This document shows positions 1 through 5,934 of a DNA stretch of 7,573 bases, piece after piece (the first letter of the stretch is position 1; every line of letters starts with the position of its first letter). Made by a program: the position numbers and the translations under genes. The notes beneath the pieces are model-generated. The model did no database searches, was not told the origin of the DNA, and was given only the letters and a program-made list of their open reading frames with translations. The stretch spans positions 1 through 7,573 of the forward strand of contig CAMFSB010000074.1 in assembly GCA_945982465.1 (NCBI GenBank), written 5' to 3'. The DNA is from an uncultured Faecalibacterium sp. GTDB taxonomy: Bacteria; Bacillota; Clostridia; Oscillospirales; Ruminococcaceae.

Positions 1-2
1 AG

Positions 3-281
3 CTCAGCCGGGCGCCGCTGCGGAAAAACCGTCTGCTCAGGAGCCTGGCGGTGGCCCTGATGGCCGAAAGCCTGCTGCTGGCGGTCACAGCGGCATCCAA
101 GCTGTGGCTGTACATCGACCGCTTTGGCTTCACGCCGCGCCGGCTGCTGTCGTCCTGGGCGGTGCTGGTGCTGGCGGCAGGCTGCGTGCTGGCGATCGCC
201 AGCCTGCGCAAGCCCTGCCGTGCTGCGCAGAAATGGATCTGGTTTGCCGCCGGCAGCTTTGCGCTGCTGTGCCTGTACTGA
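3..281 (+). CDS. DUF4153/DUF4173-like polytopic membrane protein, C-terminal end (5' truncated by window)
   Basis: The frame is open from the window edge to TGA at 279-281, so only about 92 C-terminal residues are visible. They hold an Arg/Lys-rich stretch followed by three hydrophobic segments: around the LAVALMAESLLLAV part, the LLSSWAVLVLAAGCVLAI part, and a terminal segment around WIWFAAGSFALLCLY. Between the first two lies LWLYIDRFGFTPRRLL, which matches the 'Y-I-D-x-F-G-L-T-x-x-R' pattern I associate with the C-terminal part of DUF4153/DUF4173 membrane proteins. Function in that family is not established. The next gene starts 22 bases after the stop with its own ribosome site, so the two are probably co-transcribed. 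The family call rests on this one motif and the hydrophobic pattern; no catalytic residue is visible. Confidence 0.6.
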   Translation, partial: LSRAPLRKNRLLRSLAVALMAESLLLAVTAASKLWLYIDRFGFTPRRLLSSWAVLVLAAGCVLAIASLRKPCRAAQKWIWFAAGSFALLCLY

Positions 282-303
282 ACCGGAAAGGAGTGTATGC
301 GGT

Positions 304-603
304 GTGATCCTGATCGTAAATGGCGCAAGCGGCCTGCTGGGGCTGGCCGCCTGGGCGCTGCCGGCTGCGGCACTGCTGCGGCGCCGGCGGCATAAGCTGG
401 AATGGCTTGTGCTGATGAGCCTGACGGTCTGCGCGGCTTCGCTGCTGCTGCAGCTGTATGCGGTGGCGGTGCGCTGTGCGGCGGGGGATTTTGCCGGCCT
501 CGACGACACAGCGGCGGCCGTCGCCTGGGCGGCGGCTGTGCAGCTGGCGGTAACGGCGGTGCTGAACACGGCGGCCGTACTGCGCGTTTGCAACGCAGCC
601 TGA
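304..603 (+). CDS. small three-helix membrane protein of unknown function, GTG start
   Basis: I do not recognise a named function. The reading frame extends upstream over the previous gene, but the plausible start is GTG at 304, ten bases after an AAAGGAG ribosome site at 287-293. An ATG at 297 is in another frame that soon stops. This gives 99 residues ending with TGA at 601-603. Three hydrophobic segments are visible at about residues 5-25, 35-57 and 70-93. A basic cluster (RRRRHK, about 26-31) after the first suggests that loop faces the cytoplasm. An acidic GDFAGLDDT loop lies near residues 61-69. Spacing places it in one operon with the DUF4153-like gene, with a terminator 115 bases downstream. 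It may be an accessory subunit of that protein, but this is inference from position only. Confidence 0.6.
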   Translation: MILIVNGASGLLGLAAWALPAAALLRRRRHKLEWLVLMSLTVCAASLLLQLYAVAVRCAAGDFAGLDDTAAAVAWAAAVQLAVTAVLNTAAVLRVCNAA

Positions 604-717
604 TGCGCGGCGCTGGTGCTTTCGCAATAACTTTGCGCCGCCGTGCGGCGTGCCCGCACGTTGGTCCGAATGCGCCGGCCCTCCTTGCACCCGGCAGCTT
701 TGGCAGGCTGTACTGCC

Positions 718-745
718 GTGCGGTGCGCCTGCGCCGCACTTTTTT
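718..745 (+). terminator. intrinsic terminator of the DUF4153-like operon
   Basis: GTGCGGTGC at 718-726 pairs with GCGCCGCAC at 731-739 (one T-G wobble), leaving a GCCT loop. Six T follow at 740-745. This is a textbook Rho-independent terminator. It ends the upstream membrane-protein operon just before the tRNA promoter. Smaller hairpins precede it in the 604-717 gap: CGCCGC/GCGGCG at 636-650 and GGCAG/CTGCC at 702-717. No gene is visible in that gap. Confidence 0.85.
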
Positions 746-756
746 CCGCTTGGGCC

Positions 757-785
757 TTGACAAACACCGCCTGATTTGGTATGAT
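757..785 (+). promoter_or_regulatory. sigma-70/sigma-A type promoter of tRNA-Ser
   Basis: A perfect -35 TTGACA at 757-762 and a -10 TATGAT at 780-785 are separated by 17 bases. Transcription would begin near 792, about 38 bases before the tRNA 5' end. The near-consensus boxes fit a strong constitutive stable-RNA promoter. Confidence 0.85.
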
Positions 786-829
786 AATCGAGCGCCGAGC
801 GTTTGTACACCGGCGAAAGTGGATCATGT

Positions 830-921
830 GGAAAGATGGCTGAGCTGGTCTAAGGCGCACGACTGGAAATCGTGTAACGTGTCAAAAGCGTTCTGGGGTT
901 CGAATCCCCATCTTTCCGCCA
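830..921 (+). tRNA. tRNA-Ser (anticodon GGA), CCA encoded
   Basis: This is a class II tRNA with a complete cloverleaf. The acceptor strand GGAAAGA (830-836) pairs with TCTTTCC (911-917), followed by discriminator G918 and an encoded CCA at 919-921. The anticodon stem CACGA/TCGTG (858-862 with 870-874) encloses loop CTGGAAA, with anticodon GGA at 865-867, which reads UCC and UCU serine codons. The long variable arm (about 875-893) has an AACG/CGTT stem, as expected for tRNA-Ser. The T arm is TGGGG/CCCCA (894-898 with 906-910) around TTCGAAT. It stands alone, with its own promoter upstream and a terminator directly downstream. Because it reads only serine codons, it is not a TAG suppressor relevant to the interrupted ABC gene. 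Confidence 0.97.
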
Positions 922-922
922 T

Positions 923-977
923 AACTGGACACCAGTTTTGATACAATGCGTATCGAAGCGGGTGTCCAGTTTCTTTT
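923..977 (+). terminator. intrinsic terminator after tRNA-Ser
   Basis: An 11-bp perfect inverted repeat, AACTGGACACC (923-933) with GGTGTCCAGTT (961-971), begins two bases after the encoded CCA. It is followed by a T-rich tract (TTCTTTTT, 970-977). The 27-base loop contains a second small stem, GATAC/GTATC (940-944 with 950-954). Position, stem strength and T tract make this the terminator of the tRNA transcript. A weaker CCC/GGG hairpin with downstream T runs (982-1019) may be a backup. Confidence 0.8.
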
Positions 978-1026
978 TGCAAAAGCCCCTGTTTGCAAGG
1001 GTTTTCTTATACTTTTTAACGATAAC

Positions 1027-1075
1027 AGGCTCTACGGTGATTCTGAAATGGTCGCCGTAGAGCCTTTTCCGTTTT
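1027..1075 (+). terminator. strong hairpin with T tract, terminator-like, of unclear parent transcript
   Basis: AGGCTCTACGGTGA at 1027-1040 pairs with TCGCCGTAGAGCCT at 1052-1065. This gives 14 base pairs including one G-T wobble, around an 11-base loop, and is followed by TTTTCCGTTTT at 1065-1075. On the + strand it looks like an intrinsic terminator. No gene lies between it and the tRNA terminator, so it is either a second terminator for tRNA read-through or a remnant of a lost gene's 3' end. The minus strand lacks an adjacent T tract. Confidence 0.6.
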
Positions 1076-1106
1076 ACCCCTCTATACCATTTAACGAAAG
1101 GTCTGT

Positions 1107-1148
1107 GGGGTGTGCATTTTGAGCCAAGGGGTGTGCACTTTTTAATTA
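1107..1148 (+). repeat. tandem 21-bp direct repeat (GGGGTGTGCA core), two units
   Basis: GGGGTGTGCATTTT at 1107-1120 recurs as GGGGTGTGCACTTT at 1128-1141, a 21-bp period with one mismatch in 14 bases. The second halves of the units differ. Twenty-one bases is about two helical turns, so a protein could bind both copies on one face. It lies more than 100 bases upstream of the MarR promoter, and no function can be assigned from sequence. Confidence 0.5.
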
Positions 1149-1250
1149 TTCCTCGGCAAAGAAAAAAGTCGGAGCAAACTCCATCCTCCCGCCGCCCATC
1201 GCTCTGCGCCGGTGTATTTTGAACGAACTGTAAATAATGGCGGCTGGGCA

Positions 1251-1278
1251 TTGCAATCGGAACCGAGAGGACTATAAT
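1251..1278 (+). promoter_or_regulatory. promoter of the marR-ABC-ABC operon
   Basis: A perfect -10 box TATAAT lies at 1273-1278. A partial -35, TTGCAA, lies 16 bases upstream at 1251-1256 (4 of 6 consensus positions). The predicted start point near 1285 falls inside the palindromic array at 1279-1303, as expected for a promoter repressed by a protein binding over +1. The weak -35 box is less certain than the -10. Confidence 0.65.
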
Positions 1279-1303
1279 TATTAACATCTGTTAAATATTA
1301 ACA
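1279..1303. promoter_or_regulatory. probable MarR operator: alternating TTAACA/TGTTAA palindromes
   Basis: TTAACA (1281-1286), TGTTAA (1289-1294) and TTAACA (1298-1303) occur in alternating orientation. The first pair forms a perfect inverted repeat with a 2-base spacer and the second pair one with a 3-base spacer. The outer copies also make a direct repeat TATTAACA with a 17-bp period. The array covers the predicted transcription start and ends just before the ribosome site of the MarR gene. MarR dimers typically bind A/T-rich palindromes at their own promoters, so autoregulation is the natural reading; binding itself is inferred. Confidence 0.65.
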
Positions 1304-1325
1304 ACCGGAAAGGATTGAAGCGGCC

Positions 1326-1811
1326 TTGGAAACAGGAGAACTTGACGCGCTGCGCCGGGAAGTTATGCGGCTGTTTTTCAGCATTGGCAAGCAGATGAAG
1401 CGACAGGCGGCCCACGCGCTGCGGGGGATGCCCCGCATGGATTTTCTCACATTGTACCTGATCCACGACCTGGCCAAAAAGCAGGGGCGGGAGGAGATCT
1501 GGGTGTCGGAGCTGGTGCGCCGCATCCATACGCCGGCGCCTGCCGTCTCACGCACGCTGGGCTCGTTGGAGCAAAAAGGGTATGTGCGGCGGGCAGTGGA
1601 CCGCGCCGACCGGCGCAAGACCTGCGTGCGGGTCACCCCGGCGGGCAAGGCCGTTCTGGACGGCGGGTTCGCCCGCTTCAGCGATTCCTGCAACGGCATC
1701 TTCCAGACGCTCGGGCCTGACAAAAGCCGCCAGTTGATCGCCCTGCTCAAAGAGCTGGAAGCCGCCATGGAAGCGCAGGAACTGGATGGGCGCGCCCCGC
1801 CCAGCGCATAG
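1326..1811 (+). CDS. MarR-family transcriptional regulator
   Basis: This is a dimeric winged-helix DNA-binding protein of 161 residues, a usual MarR length, and probably the repressor of the exporter operon it heads. The helix-turn-helix spans about residues 58-85, with VSELVRRIHTPAPAVSRTLGSLEQKG carrying the recognition helix. The wing follows at about 86-105, with D92, R93, D95, R96 and R97 in the typical acidic/basic hairpin. Flanking helices (about 5-50 and 110-150) would form the dimer interface. The start is taken as TTG 1326, 11 bases after GGAAAGGA at 1307-1314. An ATG at 1365 would remove the first 13 residues of the N-terminal helix and lacks a comparable ribosome site. The gene ends in TAG (1809-1811), so this organism uses TAG as a stop. 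The first ABC gene begins 70 bases later with no terminator between. The effector ligand cannot be told from sequence. Confidence 0.9.
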   Translation: METGELDALRREVMRLFFSIGKQMKRQAAHALRGMPRMDFLTLYLIHDLAKKQGREEIWVSELVRRIHTPAPAVSRTLGSLEQKGYVRRAVDRADRRKTCVRVTPAGKAVLDGGFARFSDSCNGIFQTLGPDKSRQLIALLKELEAAMEAQELDGRAPPSA

Positions 1812-1881
1812 GGCGCACTGCCCTTCATAACCACAAGCGGATCCCGGCCACCCGGCCATAAAATCGAGAAAGGAAGCCACT

Positions 1882-3777
1882 ATGCTCAAAATATTCCAGA
1901 ATTATAAAAAGCATTGGTTGGGCTGCATTGCCGTGGTCGCCCTGCTCATCGTGCAGGCCTGGTGCGATCTGGCGCTGCCCAACTATACCAGCGATATTGT
2001 GGATGTGGGCATCCAGCAGGGCGGCATTCAGGACGCCGTGATGGACACCGTCCGCGCCGATACGCTGGATACCCTGATGCTGCTGATGGAGCCGGAAACG
2101 GCGCAGACGGTGGATACCGTCTACTACGGGGCGGCGGACGCCGCCGGCGTGCGCGCTCTGACGGAACAGGGCGCCGCCCAGCGCGTAGCGGTGGCCGATG
2201 CGTTGACCCGCCCGGCCGTGGGGCTGTACATGATCGCCCAGCAAAGCGGCGTGCCGCTGGATGAGGCCGCGGCCCAGCTCCGCGCCTATGCGGCCCAGAC
2301 CGGCCGTGAGGCTGTGGCGGCTTCGGCACAGCAGGCTTCCGCCCTGCTGGACGAAGCGGCAGGCAGCTATGCCAACCAGTATGCCGCGGAGTTTGTCAAG
2401 CAGGAATACGCCGCCCAGGGCATCGACCTGGACCGCGTGCAGATGAAGTATTTGTGGGGCGCGGGCGGCAAGATGATCCTGGTGGCTGTGTGCATGACCC
2501 TGTCGGCCGTGCTGGTGGGTCTGCTGGCCTCGCGCATTTCGGCGGCCAGCGGCCGCGACCTGCGCACACAGGTCTATAATAAGGTAGTGGCCTTTTCCAG
2601 CGCCGAACTGGACCGCTTTTCCACCGCCAGCCTGATCACCCGCAGCACCAACGACATCCAGCAGGTGCAGATGGTCAGCATGATGCTGCTGCGCATGGTG
2701 GCCTACGCGCCCATTGTGGGCCTTGGCGGCGTGATCAAGGTGATGGAGACCAAAACCGGCCTGAGCTGGATCATCGGCGTGGCCGTGGGCGCGCTGCTGG
2801 CGCTGGTGCTGGTGCTGTACTTTACCGTAATGCCCAAGTTCAAGCAGATGCAGAAGCTGGTCGACCGGCTGAACCTGGTCTCGCGCGAGCTGCTCACCGG
2901 CGTAATGCCCATCCGGGCGTTCAGCCGCGAAGCCTACGAGGAACAGCGCTTCGACGGCGCCAACCGCGACCTGATGAGCACCCAGCTGTTTACCAACCGC
3001 GTCATGGCCATGATGAGCCCCGTGATGAACCTGATCATGTACGGCGTGATCACGGCCATCGTCTGGTTCGGCGGCAAGGGCATCGACGCGGGCACGTTGC
3101 AGGTGGGCGATATGATCGCCTTCATCTCTTACACCATGCAGATCGTGATGAGCTTTTTGATGCTGGCCATGGTCTTTATCATGCTGCCCCGCGCGGGTGT
3201 GGCGGCTGACCGCATTAACGAGGTGCTGTGCACCGAACCGGCCATCCATGACCCCGTGGTGGACAAGGCTGCCGGCAGGCAGAAAGCCGACTGGAACGGC
3301 GTGGTGCAGTTCCACGATGTGAGCTTCCGCTACCCGGGCGCCGATGACAACGCCCTGGAGCACATCAGCTTTACCGCCCGGCCTGGCGAAACCACGGCCA
3401 TCATCGGCGCTACGGGCTGCGGCAAATCCACGCTGCTGCACCTGATCCCGCGGTTTTACGATGTGACCGAGGGCAGCGTGACGGTGGACGGCATCGACGT
3501 GCGCGACATGAAGCAGAGCGAGCTGCGCGCGCTGCTGGGCTATGTGCCGCAGAAAGGTGTGCTGTTCAGCGGCGACATCGAATCCAACCTGAAGTTTGGC
3601 GGCGCGTCCATCACCGACGAAGCCATGCAGACGGCGGCCGGTGTGGCGCAGGCCGCCGAGTTCATCGAAAAAAAGACCGAGGGCTACCACAGCCCCATTG
3701 CCCAGGGCGGCACCAACGTGTCGGGCGGGCAGAAGCAGCGGCTTTCCATTGCCCGTGCCAGTGCCAAAGACCCGTAG
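1882..3777 (+). CDS. ABC exporter half-transporter, subunit 1 (degenerate-site type), ended early by in-frame TAG
   Basis: This is a membrane-embedded ABC half-transporter, permease domain first and nucleotide-binding domain (NBD) second, of the heterodimeric multidrug-exporter group (BmrC/LmrC/EfrC-like by architecture). The start is ATG 1882 behind GAGAAAGGAAG. TM1 is near residues 11-32. An unusually long soluble insert at about 45-190, Ala/Gln/Glu-rich and predicted extracellular, precedes TM2 near 197-220. The remaining helices run to about residue 440. In the NBD I see Walker A GATGCGKST (509-517), Q-loop Q557 and signature NVSGGQKQR (612-620). The frame then stops at TAG 3775-3777, codon 632, before Walker B. 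The same frame continues to 4062, so the intact gene would encode about 726 residues. As written, the product could not hydrolyse ATP at its composite sites normally. A sequence error is as likely as real inactivation. Codon use and frame are otherwise normal. Confidence 0.88.
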   Translation: MLKIFQNYKKHWLGCIAVVALLIVQAWCDLALPNYTSDIVDVGIQQGGIQDAVMDTVRADTLDTLMLLMEPETAQTVDTVYYGAADAAGVRALTEQGAAQRVAVADALTRPAVGLYMIAQQSGVPLDEAAAQLRAYAAQTGREAVAASAQQASALLDEAAGSYANQYAAEFVKQEYAAQGIDLDRVQMKYLWGAGGKMILVAVCMTLSAVLVGLLASRISAASGRDLRTQVYNKVVAFSSAELDRFSTASLITRSTNDIQQVQMVSMMLLRMVAYAPIVGLGGVIKVMETKTGLSWIIGVAVGALLALVLVLYFTVMPKFKQMQKLVDRLNLVSRELLTGVMPIRAFSREAYEEQRFDGANRDLMSTQLFTNRVMAMMSPVMNLIMYGVITAIVWFGGKGIDAGTLQVGDMIAFISYTMQIVMSFLMLAMVFIMLPRAGVAADRINEVLCTEPAIHDPVVDKAAGRQKADWNGVVQFHDVSFRYPGADDNALEHISFTARPGETTAIIGATGCGKSTLLHLIPRFYDVTEGSVTVDGIDVRDMKQSELRALLGYVPQKGVLFSGDIESNLKFGGASITDEAMQTAAGVAQAAEFIEKKTEGYHSPIAQGGTNVSGGQKQRLSIARASAKDP

Positions 3778-4062
3778 AGATATGTGGTGGACGAGAGTTG
3801 TGCGGCGCGGGATGACAACACCGACGGCCCGCTGCGCAAGGCGCTGCACGAGCATGTGGCCGACGCCACGGTCATCATTGTGGCGCAGCGCATCTCCACG
3901 GTGCTGCACGCCAATCAGATCCTGGTGCTGGACGACGGCCGCGTGGTGGGCGCCGGCACCCATGCGCAGCTGCTGGCCACCTGCCCGGAATACCGGGAGA
4001 TCGCCCGCAGCCAGCTGAGCGAAAAAGAGCTTGCATTGAATCCGGAAGGCGGTGAGCAGTAA
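3778..4062 (+). pseudogene. C-terminal NBD remnant of ABC subunit 1, in frame after the TAG
   Basis: This is the same frame as the preceding CDS, directly after its stop. Roughly the first 15 codons (RYVVDESCAARDDNT) sit where the family usually reads close to x-Y-V-F-D-D-S-F-S-A-L-D-x-K-T, i.e. Walker B and D-loop. Spacing is kept but many residues differ. From about 3820 the sequence is normal: LRKALHEHV, VIIVAQRIST, ILVLDDGRVVGAGTH. The switch histidine position is Gln (AQRIST, codon 669 of the joined frame). I recognise that as usual for the degenerate-site subunit of heterodimeric exporters, so it is not itself damage. A GTG at 3784 could act as a restart but has only a poor ribosome site and would make an unfolded fragment. 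The end, TAA 4060-4062, overlaps the next start by one base, so the original operon coupling is preserved. Confidence 0.75.
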
Positions 4063-5909
4063 TGGCGGAACAGAATCATTCCCATCGTCCCGCGCGGCGG
4101 GGCGGCCATGGGCCCGGCGGGATGCGCCCGGCCGAAAAAGCCAAGGACTTCAAGGGCAGTATCCGCAAGCTGATCGGCGCGCTGGCACACCACAAGGTGG
4201 GCGTGGTGGTGGCGCTGGTGTGCGCGGCGGTCAGCACGGTGTTCAACGTAATGGGCCCCAAGGTGCTGTCCAAGGCCATCACGGCCCTGTACGAGGGGCT
4301 GGTGGCCTCTGTCAGCGGCACGGGCGGCATCGACTTTGGCTATCTGGGCCGGGTGCTGGCCTTTATGATGGGCCTGTATGCCCTGAGCGCGGCGTTCCAC
4401 TTTTTGCAGGGCTGGCTGATGACCGGCGTTTCGCAAAAGACCTGCTACGAGTTCCGCGCCCGCATCAGCCAAAAGATCAACCGCCTGCCCCTGAGCTATT
4501 TTGAAAGCAAGACGGTGGGCGAGGTGCTCAGCCGCATCACCAACGATGTGGACACCCTGGGCCAGAGCCTGAACCAGAGCATCACCCAGCTGATCACCAG
4601 CGTGACCACCATGATCGGTGTGCTGGTGATGATGCTTTCCATCAGTCCCCACATGACCCTGATTGCCCTGCTGATCCTGCCGGTGTCGCTGGCGCTGGTG
4701 CTGGTGGGCGTCAAGTTCAGCCAGAAGTATTTCAAGGCGCAGCAGGCCTACCTGGGGCAGGTGAACGGCCAGGTGGAGGAGACCTACGCTGGCCACGACG
4801 TGATCAAGGCGTTCAACCGCGAAGCCGCCGCCCTGCAGGAGTTCACCGCCACCAACGGCAAGCTGTACGAATCGGCCTGGAAAAGCCAGTTCCTCTCCGG
4901 CCTGATGCAGCCCGTGATGAACTTTGTGGGCAACCTGGGCTATGTGGCGGTGGCCATTTCCGGTTCGATGCTGGCCATTTCCGGCGTGATCACGGTGGGC
5001 GATATCCAGGCATTTATCAGCTATGTGAAAAACTTTACCCAGCCCATCACCCAGCTGGCGCAGGTGTCCAACCAGCTGCAGAGCATGGCGGCCGCGGCCG
5101 AGCGCGTGTTCGAGTTTCTGGAAGAGCCGGAAGAACAGCAAAGCGTTTCGCACCCGGCTGACCCGGCCACTATCGACGGCCAGGTCACCTTTGACCATGT
5201 GCGCTTCGGCTATACGCCGGATAAGGTCATCATCAAGGACTTCAGCTGCCAGGTCCAGCCCGGCCAGACCGTGGCCATTGTTGGCCCCACCGGCGCGGGC
5301 AAGACCACGATGGTCAAGCTGCTGATGCGCTTTTACGATGTGAACGGCGGCAGCATCACGCTGAACGGCCGTGATATCCGCGATTTTGACCGCAGCGCCC
5401 TGCGCGAGGGCTTCGGCATGGTGCTGCAGGACACCTGGCTGTTCAAGGGCACCATCATGGAGAACATCCGCTACGGCCGGCTGGACGCCACCGACGAAGA
5501 AGTGATCGCCGCAGCCAAGGCCGCCCACGCCGACCGGTTCATCCGCACGCTGCCCGGCGGCTACCAGATGGAGCTGAACGAGGACGCCAGCAATGTGTCG
5601 CAGGGGCAAAAGCAGCTGCTGACCATCGCCCGCGCCATCCTGGCCGATAACCGCATCCTGATCCTGGACGAAGCCACCAGCAGCGTGGACACCCGCACCG
5701 AGCAGCGCATCCAGAAGGCCATGAACAACCTGATGCGCGGGCGCACCAGCTTTGTCATCGCGCACCGGCTGTCCACCATCAAGGACGCCGACCTGATTTT
5801 GGTCATGCGCGACGGCGACATTGTCGAGCAGGGCACCCACGACGAACTGCTGGCCCAGGGCGGCTTCTATGCCGATTTGTACACCAGCCATTTCGAGGAG
5901 ACGGCGTAA
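4062..5909 (+). CDS. ABC exporter half-transporter, subunit 2 (catalytically complete)
   Basis: This is the partner half-transporter of 615 residues, permease plus NBD, expected in the cytoplasmic membrane as a heterodimer with subunit 1 exporting drugs or other amphiphiles. A cytosolic His/Arg/Gly-rich tail (about 1-35) precedes TM1 near 46-64. Five more helices follow, ending near residue 340. All ATPase motifs are present: Walker A GPTGAGKTT (408-416), Q-loop Q456, signature NVSQGQKQL (511-519), Walker B ILILDEATSSVD (532-543) with catalytic E537, and switch H568 in IAHRLST. In heterodimeric exporters the degenerate partner's signature completes the active site with this subunit's Walker motifs. 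That is consistent with subunit 1 keeping an LSGGQ-like signature (VSGGQ) while this one has the modified VSQGQ. Its ATG 4062 overlaps the previous TAA (TAATG), indicating translational coupling. Substrate is unknown; homodimer function is not excluded. Confidence 0.93.
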   Translation: MAEQNHSHRPARRGGHGPGGMRPAEKAKDFKGSIRKLIGALAHHKVGVVVALVCAAVSTVFNVMGPKVLSKAITALYEGLVASVSGTGGIDFGYLGRVLAFMMGLYALSAAFHFLQGWLMTGVSQKTCYEFRARISQKINRLPLSYFESKTVGEVLSRITNDVDTLGQSLNQSITQLITSVTTMIGVLVMMLSISPHMTLIALLILPVSLALVLVGVKFSQKYFKAQQAYLGQVNGQVEETYAGHDVIKAFNREAAALQEFTATNGKLYESAWKSQFLSGLMQPVMNFVGNLGYVAVAISGSMLAISGVITVGDIQAFISYVKNFTQPITQLAQVSNQLQSMAAAAERVFEFLEEPEEQQSVSHPADPATIDGQVTFDHVRFGYTPDKVIIKDFSCQVQPGQTVAIVGPTGAGKTTMVKLLMRFYDVNGGSITLNGRDIRDFDRSALREGFGMVLQDTWLFKGTIMENIRYGRLDATDEEVIAAAKAAHADRFIRTLPGGYQMELNEDASNVSQGQKQLLTIARAILADNRILILDEATSSVDTRTEQRIQKAMNNLMRGRTSFVIAHRLSTIKDADLILVMRDGDIVEQGTHDELLAQGGFYADLYTSHFEETA

Positions 5910-5934
5910 CCCGCAACCCCACAGGCTCGCGCCG

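Larger units (their letters stand above)
978..1250. other. gene-free, A/T-richer intergenic stretch between tRNA-Ser and the MarR operon
   Basis: No open frame here has a credible start, ribosome site or recognisable protein. A minus-strand frame crossing it also runs through the tRNA and the MarR promoter, so it is not believable. The stretch holds a weak hairpin near 982-1005, a strong terminator-like hairpin at 1027-1075 and a tandem repeat at 1107-1148. Base composition is visibly less GC-rich than the flanking genes. Sitting directly behind a tRNA 3' end, it could be the residue of an integrated element. However, no integrase and no second copy of the tRNA 3' end are in the window. Confidence 0.5.

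Noticed and set aside
830..921. tRNA-Ser 3' end as an active att site with an integrated island in this window
   Set aside because: No integrase or recombinase gene and no second copy of the tRNA 3' end sequence were found between 922 and 7573; only a scar remains possible.
402..941. Plus-strand frame reading through the terminator and tRNA-Ser
   Set aside because: It is Arg/Ala/Gly-rich out-of-frame sequence, ends inside the tRNA terminator, and overlaps the credible 99-residue membrane protein.
1107..1148. CRISPR-like repeat
   Set aside because: There are only two units, directly tandem with no spacers of distinct sequence, and no cas genes.
850..1287. 145-residue minus-strand frame across the tRNA and intergenic region
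   Set aside because: It runs through the tRNA-Ser gene, two terminators and the MarR -10 box, and has no recognisable domain.
3775..3777. TAG read as an amino acid (recoding or programmed read-through)
   Set aside because: The neighbouring MarR gene ends with TAG, no suppressor tRNA or recoding structure is seen, and the surrounding codons are also abnormal, so simple recoding would not restore Walker B.
1825..3963. 712-residue open frame on the minus strand opposite ABC subunit 1
   Set aside because: It is His/Gln/Gly-rich with no membrane or domain pattern and no ribosome site. It is the expected antisense shadow of a GC-rich gene whose + strand product has clear motifs.
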